Positions 24,352 to 33,081 are shown, counted from the first letter of the stretch. The stretch is 64,000 nucleotides of DNA from Caproicibacterium sp. BJN0003 (GCF_026314295.1 NZ_CP111108.1:2232001-2296000); one strand, 5' to 3'. Numbers and translations: made by a program. The notes: generated from the sequence alone by a model not told the origin.

Positions 24352-25455
24352 ATGAAAAAACGAATCCAAATCAGAATTCTTTTAATTGGAATTGTATTCT
24401 GTCTGGCTGGTATTTCCGCCCGGGCAGCTGAAATGACCCCTTTTTCTATTTGTGAAAAAGGTTCAGCTTGTCCGGGCGGAACTTTTTCAATTTTGCTGCA
24501 AGTGACTCCATCAAAAGAATCCCCCGCAGCTTTTCGAGCAAGCTTTTCTTTTAACGAAGACGTTTTTTCCTATGAGGGTGTAACTCTTTCAAAAGGCGTT
24601 ACCCAAAACGAATTTTTCGTTGGAAACGGCTCCCCCTTACAGTGTATTTATGCCTGCAATGTCGAAGATGGTGTTGCCTCTGTCCTATCTGGTACAATCG
24701 CTACCTACCATTTTCGTGTAAAAGATACGGTAAATAAAGGGGAATCCTACCCATTTTCCCTATCAATCAGTGAAGTCTGCGATTTTTCTGCTCGGCCACT
24801 TAATTTAGATACCCAACAAGATTTATCGATCCCCATTGTAAACAGCTCCAACAGTACAGACGGTGATGATTCCGGTCCACTTTTACAAGATCTTTCGGTC
24901 ACTAAACCGGAGGGTGTTTCTCTTTCTCCCGACTTTTCTTCAGATCACCTGGAATACGAAACAACCGTCCCCGCAGACGAAAATGAGATTTGGTTTTCTG
25001 CACAGAGTGTAGAAGAAGGAAGCAAAATTACAGTTAATCGCCATACTTTAGGTGCTGTCGGAAGTACAACAATCATCCGGATCACCGTAAAATCTGCAGA
25101 TGGAAAACATTCGTCCGAATACCATGTGCAGGTCTCCCGATCGGAACGCTCCTCTGAAACAAAAACGGAAAACGGAACGGAAACCGGACGCAGAACCAGA
25201 ACCGGTGGTACTGTCGGCGGTTCTGTAAAAAAAGGCTCCGCCAAAAAATCGACGGGAGCAAGTGTAAAGCGTTCCACTTCATCAGAAGATCCCGAAGATG
25301 AATCTTACACCATTGATTCTGGTTCAAACCGCAAAAATTCTTTTTCTTTTTCCCAAAATCAATTCCCAGCCTTTTTATCCGGCGCTGCTATGGTGGGTGT
25401 TGGTGCACTGATTGCTTTGCTCTGTATCCTATTACTTCGTAAAAAGAAAAATTAA
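24352..25455 (+). CDS. Secreted, membrane-anchored protein with cohesin-like and cadherin-like domains
   Basis: The 367-residue protein begins with a signal peptide (MKKRIQIRILLIGIVFCLAG, cut near ARA-AE). Residues about 30-160 look like a cohesin/carbohydrate-binding beta-sandwich (CPGGTFSILLQV; FSFNEDVFSYEGV). Residues about 185-270 match the cadherin-like beta-sandwich repeat (LSPDFSSDHLEYETTV; ITVKSADGKHSSEYHVQV). A Ser/Thr/Lys-rich linker follows, then one C-terminal membrane helix (about 338-363) and a KKK tail. It would be displayed on the cell surface, tethered by the C-terminus. No catalytic residues are evident. Its ligand is unknown. Confidence 0.75.
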   Translation: MKKRIQIRILLIGIVFCLAGISARAAEMTPFSICEKGSACPGGTFSILLQVTPSKESPAAFRASFSFNEDVFSYEGVTLSKGVTQNEFFVGNGSPLQCIYACNVEDGVASVLSGTIATYHFRVKDTVNKGESYPFSLSISEVCDFSARPLNLDTQQDLSIPIVNSSNSTDGDDSGPLLQDLSVTKPEGVSLSPDFSSDHLEYETTVPADENEIWFSAQSVEEGSKITVNRHTLGAVGSTTIIRITVKSADGKHSSEYHVQVSRSERSSETKTENGTETGRRTRTGGTVGGSVKKGSAKKSTGASVKRSTSSEDPEDESYTIDSGSNRKNSFSFSQNQFPAFLSGAAMVGVGALIALLCILLLRKKKN

Positions 25456-25490
25456 AACGATTCAAAACCTAAAAATTTATTTTATTACCG

Positions 25491-25530
25491 AAAAAGTGCC
25501 TGATGGATTAATTCCATCAAGCACTTTTTC
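25491..25530. terminator. Bidirectional terminator between the surface-protein gene and cstA
   Basis: AAAAAGTGC-C-TGATGGA pairs with TCCATCA-A-GCACTTTTT around a TTAAT loop. It serves converging transcripts. Confidence 0.87.
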
Positions 25531-25559
25531 AACGTTTTATAAAACCCTCAAGCTATTTT

Positions 25560-27248
25560 TCAGACCGCTGTATCAGAAGTAGCTTTCTCCGAATTCTCTT
25601 TTTTCCCAAAGAGTGTCTTTAGACAGGAGGCCGCTACCATAATACCAAGGGCAACCAGCAAGACCGCCACAATCAGCTGAAGGCCATCGGTCATGAAAAC
25701 AAAATTATTGGAACCGAGTTTGACAACAATCGAGATAATCGACTGTACCAGAGCGGTAAAAGTAACCGCCAGCATCACAAACATCGGTACATAAAGCATC
25801 CAACCTTGGCGTCCCGTGCATTTGAGGAACACCGCGAGGCTGATAAGCACCAAAGCTGCGAGCAGCTGGTTTGCAGAACCAAACAGCGGCCAGATATTGT
25901 TATAGCCGCCAAGACTCAGAACACAGCCACAAGCAAGCGTAATAATCGTAGAAATATATTTATTGCTCAGGAATTTTGCTACGGAAGAACTCCCTTGCCC
26001 AAACAGCTCCTGGAACGCAATCCTGCCGATACGGGCAACTGCATCAAGGCTGGTAAGTGCCAGAGTCGAAACCGCCATATTCATAACACACATTGCAGCG
26101 TCCTGCGGCATACCGATCTGTACGAGGAAGCTTGCAACGCCTCTGGAGAAGATTGCAAACGGCGTTCCCTGGGCAGCTGCATGCGTTACCGGATCTGCAG
26201 CGGCACCTGCGATGCAGAGTGCAACAACCGCCAGCAAAGATTCCAGCAGCATAGCACCATAGCCAATCGGAAGCATATCTTTTTCATTCTTGATCTGACG
26301 GCTGCTGGTGCTGGAAGAAACCAAGCTATGGAATCCGGAAACTGCACCACAGGCGATCGTTACAAACAGCATTGGGAAGAGCATTTTCCCATTCACATTA
26401 AAGCTGGTCACCACCGGCAGATTGATGGAAGGATGCATTACCAAAAGTCCAATTACTGCGCCGGCGATCATAGTCAAAAGCAAAAACGTGCTAAGATAAT
26501 CGCGAGGCTGAATCATTACCCACATAGGCAATGCGGCAGCAATAAACAAATAAGCAAAGATAACAGCAAGCCATGTCCCCTTATCTGCATAAATAGGGAA
26601 ATTAAGGCCGATTAACATCAAAACAGCTGTAAACACAATGCCGCAAGCCGCTAGGACGCCGCTCTTTGGCTTTGCATATTTCATGAAAAATCCAAAAATT
26701 ACCGCACCAAAGATAAAAAGCATAGTCATGGAAGCTGTGCCGCCGTTGGCATAAACCTGAGCACCAGTATCGGGTGCAAAACCGCTAAACGTGCCAGCAA
26801 CCATATCCGCAAAGGCTGCGATAACCAACAGGCTGAAAAGCCATTCAAAAATCAGGAACAATGTTTTTCCGGTTTTCCCGATATAATTTTCGATGATAGA
26901 ACCGATCGTCTTGCCTTTTGTCTTTACCGAAGCATACATGGAAGTAAAGTCCTGTACTGCTCCAAAAAATACACCGCCGATCAAAATCCAGAGCAGTGCC
27001 GGCAGCCAGCCAAACATACAGGCAATAATTGGGCCTGTAATCGGGCCTGCACCCGCAATCGAACTAAACTGGTGACTAAATACAACCAAGCTGTTGGTAG
27101 GAATGTAATCCTCGCCGTCTTCTTTTTCATAAGCCGGTGTTTTCGCATTGGGATCAACCCCCCAAGTTTTGACCAACCATCGGCCGTACAGCAAATACCC
27201 ACCGCCCAGCACGACGATCGAAATTGCTACGATGATAAGTGCGTTCAT
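25560..27248 (-). CDS. cstA: CstA-family (carbon starvation) transporter
   Basis: The 562-residue polytopic protein carries the CstA signature FSHQFSSIAGAGPITGPI near residue 58 and the family block ISLAVFLKCTGRQGWMLYVP late. CstA proteins import peptides or pyruvate. It is shorter than the 700-residue E. coli protein, as usual in Clostridia. AAGGAGAG precedes the ATG. Uniquely useful here is its T-box leader with a predicted leucine specifier (27301-27582), which means expression rises when leucyl-tRNA is uncharged. That argues for uptake of leucine, branched-chain amino acids or leucine-containing peptides by this paralogue. Confidence 0.92.
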   Translation of the reverse strand: MNALIIVAISIVVLGGGYLLYGRWLVKTWGVDPNAKTPAYEKEDGEDYIPTNSLVVFSHQFSSIAGAGPITGPIIACMFGWLPALLWILIGGVFFGAVQDFTSMYASVKTKGKTIGSIIENYIGKTGKTLFLIFEWLFSLLVIAAFADMVAGTFSGFAPDTGAQVYANGGTASMTMLFIFGAVIFGFFMKYAKPKSGVLAACGIVFTAVLMLIGLNFPIYADKGTWLAVIFAYLFIAAALPMWVMIQPRDYLSTFLLLTMIAGAVIGLLVMHPSINLPVVTSFNVNGKMLFPMLFVTIACGAVSGFHSLVSSSTSSRQIKNEKDMLPIGYGAMLLESLLAVVALCIAGAAADPVTHAAAQGTPFAIFSRGVASFLVQIGMPQDAAMCVMNMAVSTLALTSLDAVARIGRIAFQELFGQGSSSVAKFLSNKYISTIITLACGCVLSLGGYNNIWPLFGSANQLLAALVLISLAVFLKCTGRQGWMLYVPMFVMLAVTFTALVQSIISIVVKLGSNNFVFMTDGLQLIVAVLLVALGIMVAASCLKTLFGKKENSEKATSDTAV

Positions 27249-27300
27249 CTGTGATCTCTCCTTTTCCTCAAAAAGTCCCTCAAGTTTCTTCTATGCTATA

Positions 27301-27582
27301 TAAAAAAACCCCCGCCTCTGATTTTTTAATCAGAGGCGAAGGTTTTGAATTTTCTCCGCGGTACCACTCTGTTTGTCGTTTTTTAAACAACCGCTTTTCC
27401 CGCTAAGGGGTTCCCTTTTAACGGTGGGTATTCCGGCTTCGGTTACTTTCCAATTCACCGAAACAGCTCGCAGGTGAGGGCCATTCTCTTTCTCTGCTAC
27501 CGCTTTTCACCAAATAACGGTTCTCTGTGTGCTCAAAAGAGCAGGTCATATCCTGTTCCATGCTTTTGTTTGATTTGATTTG
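27301..27582 (-). promoter_or_regulatory. T-box leader of cstA, predicted specifier CUC (Leu)
   Basis: The minus strand carries a Stem I region with an AGAGAA block and apical GGTGAAAAGC, a specifier-loop region CTCACCTGCGAGCTG, the invariant T-box AGAGTGGTACCGCGG (27356-27370) and a terminator CGCCTCTGATT/AATCAGAGGCG followed by a run of T (near 27302-27339). Aligned on the conserved GAG that follows the specifier, the codon is CTC at 27476-27478, leucine. The mechanism is tRNA-dependent antitermination. T-box identity is firm, specifier reading is moderate. Confidence 0.9.
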
Positions 27583-27588
27583 TCTCAA

Positions 27589-27617
27589 AGCATAGCACTG
27601 TCATCGTGATTATGCAA
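27589..27617 (-). promoter_or_regulatory. Promoter of the cstA T-box transcript
   Basis: Minus-strand TTGCAT (27612-27617) and extended -10 TGC-TATGCT (27589-27594), spacer 17 bp, just upstream of the T-box leader. Confidence 0.7.
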
Positions 27618-27738
27618 GAATCTTTTTGCATAATTCATTCATTTTGTACGAATGCACAGTGTCCATCCCATTTCATTCCTTGATTTTTAGTCAACTTGCA
27701 TCTTTTACTTTAAAGCAGTAAATTTTTCAAAAAAAGCA

Positions 27739-27767
27739 TTGACTTTTTTTGAAAAAACTCATAAGAT
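27739..27767 (+). promoter_or_regulatory. Promoter of the ilv T-box transcript
   Basis: TTGACT (27739-27744) and TAAGAT (27762-27767), spacer 17 bp, facing away from the cstA promoter. Confidence 0.7.
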
Positions 27768-27774
27768 AAAGCAA

Positions 27775-28095
27775 ATATAATTTTTTCAAATGCAATGATA
27801 GGGACAAAGTTTCTAATGTGGATTCCTCACAGAGAGGCGCTATTTCGGTGAAAGGCGTCAGGAGCATATTTCTGAATCATCCCCCTTGAGCAGACGGCTG
27901 AACACAATTCTTGTCAGTAAGTGACGTCCGGATTTCCCCGTTATCGGAAAACGCATTTTAAAGTTATTTAACTCCGATGCGTATGAGGTCACAAAACCTT
28001 TTGTGATAAAGCAGAGTGGTACCGTGGTATCTGAAAAACAGAGCCGCCTCTGTTTCCTGAATTTTTCGGGAACAGAGACGGCTCTTTATTTTTTT
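27775..28095 (+). promoter_or_regulatory. T-box leader of ilvB-ilvN-ilvA, predicted specifier AUC (Ile)
   Basis: The leader has an AGAGAGGCGC Stem I block, GGTGAAAGGCG apical segment, GAATCATCCCCCTTGAG specifier region, T-box AGAGTGGTACCGTGG (28013-28027) and a long terminator stem (GAGCCGCCTCTG with CAGAGACGGCTC) ending in a T tract near 28095. The specifier ATC at 27879-27881 reads isoleucine, matching an operon that feeds isoleucine synthesis. Confidence 0.93.
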
Positions 28096-28148
28096 ACAGT
28101 AAAAAATGCCGGCTTTTAGAGCTGAAAGAAAAGAAAGGGGTTCAACTT

Positions 28149-29819
28149 ATGAAACTGACTGGTGCGCAAATCATTATGGAATGTTTGCTGGAGCAGGGCG
28201 TTGATACGGTATTTGGCTATCCCGGCGGCGCCGTTCTGAATATTTATGATGCACTTTATGAATATCAGGACCGAATCCACCATATTCGTACTGCACACGA
28301 ACAGGGTGCTGCCCATGCTGCAGACGGTTATGCGCGCTCTACCGGGAAACCTGGCGTCTGTATTGCAACTTCCGGCCCGGGCGCTACCAATCTCGTCACT
28401 GGAATTGCCACTGCCTATATGGATTCCGTTCCGATGGTAGCAATCACTGGGAACGTCAATGTCGAACTTTTGGGGCTGGATTCCTTTCAGGAAGTGGATA
28501 TTACCGGGATCACGATGCCGGTGACAAAGCATAATTTTCTGGTAAAGCACATCGAAGATCTTGCCGATGTTATTCGGCAGGCCTTTCAGATTGCAACAAC
28601 CGGGCGGCCCGGTCCCGTTCTGGTGGATATTCCCAAGGATGTGACAGCTCAGCTTTATGACTATGAAAAATGTGCTCCGCTGCCCGTCCCAAAAGGAAAT
28701 TTTCCGACCGATGAACGGTTTAATGAAGCACTCGACATACTAAAAACAAGTCGGCGTCCCTTTTTGTATCTTGGCGGCGGGGTCATCTCAGCAGAAGCTT
28801 CTAAAGAAGCACGTGCTTTTGCTGATCTTCTCGATGCGCCGGTCGCTTCCTCTCTAATGTGTCAAGGTGGAATGGATGCAAAAAGTCCCCGCTATTTAGG
28901 TCTTCTCGGAATGCACGGAACAAAAGCCAGTGCCCAGACATTAAAAAACTGTGACCTTTTTGTCGCCGTGGGAACTAGATTTTCCGATCGGGTTTTATGC
29001 AACTCCAAACTTTTTGCACAGCATTGCCCGATTCTGCAAATTGAAATTGATACCGCTGAATTCAACAAAAATATCGACTGTGATCTCAAGATGAAGGGAG
29101 ATGCTAAAAAGATTCTGCGTAAACTTTTAAGACTTCTCCCCCAACAAAACCATCAGAAATGGATGGAGCAGACAGCCCTTTGGAAAGAGCAGTATCCACT
29201 CTCTCAGTCTTCTCCCACTCCGGAACTCCCTACCCCGAAAGAGCTGATCGAAGCTCTGGATCGATTAACTTCCTCCAATGCAATTATTGCGACAGAAGTT
29301 GGGCAGCACCAGATGTGGGCGGCTCAATTTTATCAATTTCACCGTCCCCGCCAGTTTATCAGTTCCGGAGGTTTAGGTACCATGGGATTTGGTCTCGGCG
29401 CCGCCATGGGTGCACAGGTTGCAAATCCAAAGCAGAAAGTGATCAATATCGCTGGAGACGGAAGCTTTCATATGAACTGCAATGAGCTTTCTACACTGGC
29501 AAATTACCAGATTCCCGTGGTGGAAATGGTCTTTAACAATTCTGTTCTCGGCATGGTGCGGCAATGGCAGAAGCTTTTTTATCACAATCATTTTTCTCAG
29601 ACAAACCTCGATCACAATACTGATTTCTGTAAACTAGCGGAAGCATTCGGCGTTAAAGCCTATCGAATTCACACAAAAGACGAAGTGGAACCCATTCTCA
29701 AAAAAGCACTTGCAGAAAAGGGGCCTGTTCTGATCGACTGCTGGATCGATAAAGACGTTAACGTGCTGCCGATGGTCCCTGCCGGAGCCTCTGCAGAAGA
29801 ACCGATGCTGGAAATGTAA
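28149..29819 (+). CDS. ilvB: Acetolactate synthase, large (catalytic) subunit
   Basis: The 556-residue ThDP enzyme condenses two pyruvates, or pyruvate with 2-oxobutyrate, in valine/leucine/isoleucine synthesis. GYPGGAVLNIYDAL and the catalytic glutamate in AHEQGAAHAADGYAR mark the N-terminal domain; the ThDP/Mg motif GDGSFHMNCNELSTL-to-NN lies near residue 435. The start ATG follows GAAAGGGG. It heads an operon with its regulatory subunit (12 bases downstream) and threonine deaminase, under an isoleucine T-box. Presence of the small subunit and FAD-class layout indicate the biosynthetic rather than the catabolic enzyme. Confidence 0.95.
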   Translation: MKLTGAQIIMECLLEQGVDTVFGYPGGAVLNIYDALYEYQDRIHHIRTAHEQGAAHAADGYARSTGKPGVCIATSGPGATNLVTGIATAYMDSVPMVAITGNVNVELLGLDSFQEVDITGITMPVTKHNFLVKHIEDLADVIRQAFQIATTGRPGPVLVDIPKDVTAQLYDYEKCAPLPVPKGNFPTDERFNEALDILKTSRRPFLYLGGGVISAEASKEARAFADLLDAPVASSLMCQGGMDAKSPRYLGLLGMHGTKASAQTLKNCDLFVAVGTRFSDRVLCNSKLFAQHCPILQIEIDTAEFNKNIDCDLKMKGDAKKILRKLLRLLPQQNHQKWMEQTALWKEQYPLSQSSPTPELPTPKELIEALDRLTSSNAIIATEVGQHQMWAAQFYQFHRPRQFISSGGLGTMGFGLGAAMGAQVANPKQKVINIAGDGSFHMNCNELSTLANYQIPVVEMVFNNSVLGMVRQWQKLFYHNHFSQTNLDHNTDFCKLAEAFGVKAYRIHTKDEVEPILKKALAEKGPVLIDCWIDKDVNVLPMVPAGASAEEPMLEM

Positions 29820-29831
29820 GGAGGAAAGATC

Positions 29832-30329
29832 ATGTACGACAAAAATCAAAGCGGCGACAAAGAATATGTGCTCTCTATCCTTGCAAGAAACAATCCGGGG
29901 GTTCTGCTCCGAATTGCGGGCCTTTTCAGCCGACGCTGCTACAATATTCTCTCGATTGTCGCCTGCCAAACAGAAGACACCAATTATTCGCGGATTTTGA
30001 TTGTTGTCTCCGGAGATGACCGGATCGTCCGTCAGGTAGATAAACAGGTCAGCAAGCTGATCGACATCCAAGAAGTTACCATTTTGGACCGCAACAATAC
30101 GATTATCCGTGAGCATCTGCTCCTCAAGGTAAAACGTACTCCCAAAAACAGTGAACGTCTGGTAGAAATTGCGAACGTATTTCATGCAAATATTTTGAAT
30201 GTAGAACCAAATTCTATGATTTTGGAACTTACCGGAGACGCTTCTACAATCAATTCTTTTATCGAACTCTACACGCCCTACCAAATTTTAAAAATTCTCC
30301 GTACGGGCTCTATGGCAATGTCTAAATAA
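29832..30329 (+). CDS. ilvN: Acetolactate synthase, small regulatory subunit
   Basis: The 165-residue protein starts with an ACT domain (YVLSILARNNPGVLLRIAGLFSRRCYNI) and continues with a second ACT-like half (VEIANVFHANILNVEPNSMILELTGD). This is the subunit that activates the large subunit and provides feedback inhibition by valine. AAGGAGGAAAG precedes the ATG. It lies between ilvB and ilvA on the same transcript. Confidence 0.95.
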   Translation: MYDKNQSGDKEYVLSILARNNPGVLLRIAGLFSRRCYNILSIVACQTEDTNYSRILIVVSGDDRIVRQVDKQVSKLIDIQEVTILDRNNTIIREHLLLKVKRTPKNSERLVEIANVFHANILNVEPNSMILELTGDASTINSFIELYTPYQILKILRTGSMAMSK

Positions 30330-30379
30330 AAAGCGCTAAAATCAATTTCATCATTTGACCAAAAAGGAGGAGCAAATCC

Positions 30380-31588
30380 ATGCTCACGCAACCTATGCTT
30401 ACGCTTGATAATGTTTATCACGCCGCCTTCGTTCTGCGGGAAATTGCCCGAAAAACTGATTTGATTCCCGCTCCCCAGATCGGCGAAAACTGCAGTGTTT
30501 ATCTCAAAACAGAAAATCTTCAGGTAACAGGTTCTTTTAAAGTTCGCGGGGCGTATTATAAAATTTCGCAGCTGACTCCCGCTGAAAAAGAAAAGGGAGT
30601 GATTGCCTGCTCTGCCGGCAACCATGCTCAAGGCGTTGCACTGGCTGCTGCCAAAAATCATATTTCCTCTCTGATCTGTATCCCCGCCACCGCTCCAATC
30701 AGCAAAGTGGAGGCAACCAAACGCTATGGTGCTGAAGTCTGTCTGGTTCAGGGCATTTACGACGATGCGCATGACAAGGCTGTAGAGCTCCAAAAAGAAA
30801 CTGGGCGGACACTGATTCACCCCTTTGACGACCCGGACGTAATTGCTGGTCAGGGAACAATCGGGCTTGAAATTCTGGATCAAATGCCGGATGCCGATGT
30901 CGTTTTGGTTCCAGTCGGCGGTGGCGGACTTGCTTCTGGGGTGGCATTTACCATTAAATCTCTTCGTCCAAGCTGCAAAGTTTACGGAGTACAGGCAGCC
31001 GGTGCTGCCAGCATGGAACATGCACTTCAGACAAGAAAGCCGGAAGGGGTGGAAGAAGTACACACCTTTGCGGATGGTATTGCGGTCAAATGTCCAGGAG
31101 ATCTGACCTATAAGCTGTGCAACAAATATCTAGACGGCGTCATTACGGTTTCCGAAGATGAGATCGCGGCAGCAATCCTGACCCTGATCGAACAGCAAAA
31201 ACTGATTACAGAAGGTGCAGGCGCTGTCTCTGTTGCAGCCGTCCTTGCAAATAAGCTGGATCTTAAAGGCAAAAAAGTGGTTTGTCTGCTCTCCGGCGGA
31301 AACATTGACGTGACCATTCTTAGCAAAGTCATCAGCCGTGGTCTTCTCAAATCCGGCCGCTCTGCAGAACTGACTTTTAAATTGCTGGATCGTCCCGGTG
31401 AATTGAGCACAATCTCTTCTACGATTGCAAAGCTCGGGGGCAACGTTGTCGGCGTCTATCACGACCGAAGTGATTTGGAAACCGATGTCTCCGGCTGTTT
31501 TCTGCGAATCCGAATGGAAACCCGCAATGCCGAACATATCGAACAAATTCGCCGTGCATTGGAAGCCGAAGGATATCCTTCTATCTAA
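30380..31588 (+). CDS. ilvA: Threonine ammonia-lyase (threonine deaminase)
   Basis: This 402-residue PLP enzyme turns threonine into 2-oxobutyrate and ammonia, the first step towards isoleucine. The PLP lysine is K54 in TGSFKVRGAYYK; SAGNHAQGVALAA and GGGGLASGVA bind the cofactor and phosphate. A C-terminal ACT domain (about 330-402, KLLDRPGELSTISSTIAKLG) resembles the short IlvA/TdcB type. AAGGAGGAG precedes the ATG. Operon context and isoleucine T-box show a biosynthetic job. A terminator follows. Confidence 0.93.
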   Translation: MLTQPMLTLDNVYHAAFVLREIARKTDLIPAPQIGENCSVYLKTENLQVTGSFKVRGAYYKISQLTPAEKEKGVIACSAGNHAQGVALAAAKNHISSLICIPATAPISKVEATKRYGAEVCLVQGIYDDAHDKAVELQKETGRTLIHPFDDPDVIAGQGTIGLEILDQMPDADVVLVPVGGGGLASGVAFTIKSLRPSCKVYGVQAAGAASMEHALQTRKPEGVEEVHTFADGIAVKCPGDLTYKLCNKYLDGVITVSEDEIAAAILTLIEQQKLITEGAGAVSVAAVLANKLDLKGKKVVCLLSGGNIDVTILSKVISRGLLKSGRSAELTFKLLDRPGELSTISSTIAKLGGNVVGVYHDRSDLETDVSGCFLRIRMETRNAEHIEQIRRALEAEGYPSI

Positions 31589-31611
31589 CGATTCGCACCT
31601 CGATCCATATA

Positions 31612-31667
31612 TATAATATAGAAAAGGGAACCACAAATGAAATAGGTGGTTCCCTTTTCTATATTAT
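31612..31667. terminator. Bidirectional terminator after ilvA
   Basis: GAAAAGGGAACCAC pairs with GTGGTTCCCTTTTC, extended by TATAATATA pairing at the foot. It also ends the converging Rrf2-type gene. Confidence 0.85.
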
Positions 31668-31690
31668 TATAATGTAAAACAATTGGATTT

Positions 31691-32125
31691 TCAGATAAAG
31701 AACATGTAAGAATTCAGCTCACCGGCAACCTTTTCCGCTAAGTCGGAAAGTGTAAAAGATTCCAAAGATGTTTTGACCTCTTCATCCATCTTTTGATAAA
31801 CAGTATCTAAAGTATGATTGAGTGCCTGGTGATCTTCACTAAGGACTGGTTCAGCCTTTTCAAAAAGCGCCTGGTCACAGGCTTTTAGCACTGCATAAGC
31901 GGTAATTTTTTCCGGCAGCATCGCCAGCCGATAACCGCCCTGTGCACCTTTCGTCGAGAGAACCAATCCCGCTCTTTTTAATAAAGAAAACACTTGCTCC
32001 AAATAAATTTTCGAGATATTAAGTTCCTCAGAAATCCGCGCCACCGTCTTCACCGTATCGTGGCCGCTCTGTGCCAAATAAACCATTGCTGCCAAAGCAT
32101 ATTTCCCTTTCGCGGAAACGCGCAT
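31691..32125 (-). CDS. Rrf2-family transcriptional regulator
   Basis: From ATG 32125 (GGGGGG upstream) the protein has 144 residues starting MRVSAKGKYALAAMVYLA, the classical Rrf2 N-terminus, with winged-helix segment ISEELNISKIYLEQVFSLLKRAGLV and STKGAQGGYRLA. Only one cysteine occurs in the region where IscR/NsrR carry three cluster ligands, so it probably lacks an Fe-S cluster and is nearer the CymR type. Its targets are not evident. It lies downstream of a terminated small transcript, described separately. Confidence 0.85.
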   Translation of the reverse strand: MRVSAKGKYALAAMVYLAQSGHDTVKTVARISEELNISKIYLEQVFSLLKRAGLVLSTKGAQGGYRLAMLPEKITAYAVLKACDQALFEKAEPVLSEDHQALNHTLDTVYQKMDEEVKTSLESFTLSDLAEKVAGELNSYMFFI

Positions 32126-32209
32126 AATCAGCCGCCCCCCTTTTCGCTTCTTCAATGATACTCAATTTCAAAATGCTTGTCAATCAGGAGGCCTTTTCTT
32201 AAATAAGAA

Positions 32210-32377
32210 AAATCCTCCGACTGGCTGGATCGGAGGATTTGCGCTTTTTAAAAAAAGCGCAGTTGTAAGAAAAGAGAGGCTTATCTATTCTAAGCACTTG
32301 CAAGCATGTTGAACATTCAAGGTACAAAATAGTGTTCCATATTTCTCTATGCGACATCATTATCATTCCTTGAAGGT
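32210..32377 (-). ncRNA. Predicted short terminated transcript (sRNA or leader of the Rrf2 gene)
   Basis: A strong minus-strand promoter is followed by about 165 bases without a gene and then a stem AAATCCTCCG/CGGAGGATTT (32210-32219, 32231-32240) with a T-rich tail; a second stem GCGCTTTTT/AAAAAGCGC precedes it. The RNA contains small hairpins such as TTGAATGTTCAA. It could be a free small RNA or an attenuated leader of the Rrf2 gene, whose start is 85 bases further on. I do not recognise the class. This covers the 338-base gap. Confidence 0.5.
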
Positions 32378-32383
32378 ATTTAT

Positions 32384-32412
32384 AGAATATCAGAAAAATG
32401 CAAGAATGTCAA
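32384..32412 (-). promoter_or_regulatory. Strong promoter of the 32210-32377 transcript
   Basis: Minus-strand consensus TTGACA (32407-32412) and TATTCT (32384-32389), spacer 17 bp. Confidence 0.72.
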
Positions 32413-32463
32413 TAAAAAATTCACCAAAGAGTTTTTTAATCTTTCGTTAATTTTTTATTTTTC

Positions 32464-33021
32464 TCACATTAAACGGTCATCATAGTGGGCACGGGGCCCT
32501 CCAACATACTTCGCTCTCGTACGAGCGCAGATCAAAATTGCCTCTCCAATATGATCAATTGAAAGGCGGGTTGGCACCGCTACCCGCTTCAAATGCATCC
32601 CGATCAAAGTCCCCCCGATATCCATTCCGCAGTCAGCCCGAATTTCTTCCACTGCCACCGGGTGTTCGAATGTTTGATAGGCCGTTGTTGCAAAACTTCC
32701 ACCGGCATGTGGTTGTGGAACAACATTTACCTGCTCATAATGAAACTTTTCCGCCGCCTCTTGCGGGAGGATCAATGAGCGGTTCAAATGTTCACAGCAT
32801 TGTGCTGCCAAATAAATGCCTCTTTTTTGTGTTTCTTCATAGATTCCGGAGAAGATTTCTTGTGCTGCTTTTAGGCTGCTGTCGGTTCCAATCTTTTTCC
32901 CGACAACCTCACTCGAGGAACAGCCAACCACCATTAACTGCCCTGCTTTCACATGTGCAGCTTCAAGCAGTTCAGCCGCTGCCGCTTTTGCCTGCTGATG
33001 CAGCTCTTCAAACGATTTCAT
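32464..33021 (-). CDS. UPF0340 (TIGR01440/YwlG) family protein
   Basis: The 185-residue protein has the features of the UPF0340 family: MVVGCSSSEVVGKKIGTDSS near the N-terminus, LAAQCCEHLNRSL in the middle and MDIGGTLIGMHLKRVAVP near the C-terminus. The function of the family is not established; an alpha/beta fold related to thiolase-like or aminoglycoside-type enzymes has been suggested. GGATGAG precedes the ATG. It is a single gene preceded by a terminated leader RNA at 33082-33171. Confidence 0.88.
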   Translation of the reverse strand: MKSFEELHQQAKAAAAELLEAAHVKAGQLMVVGCSSSEVVGKKIGTDSSLKAAQEIFSGIYEETQKRGIYLAAQCCEHLNRSLILPQEAAEKFHYEQVNVVPQPHAGGSFATTAYQTFEHPVAVEEIRADCGMDIGGTLIGMHLKRVAVPTRLSIDHIGEAILICARTRAKYVGGPRAHYDDRLM

Positions 33022-33081
33022 GCAAAACTCATCCTTTCCATTTTAAATTTTTAGGTGTTTTTTCTAATTTTGCTCTCATCT

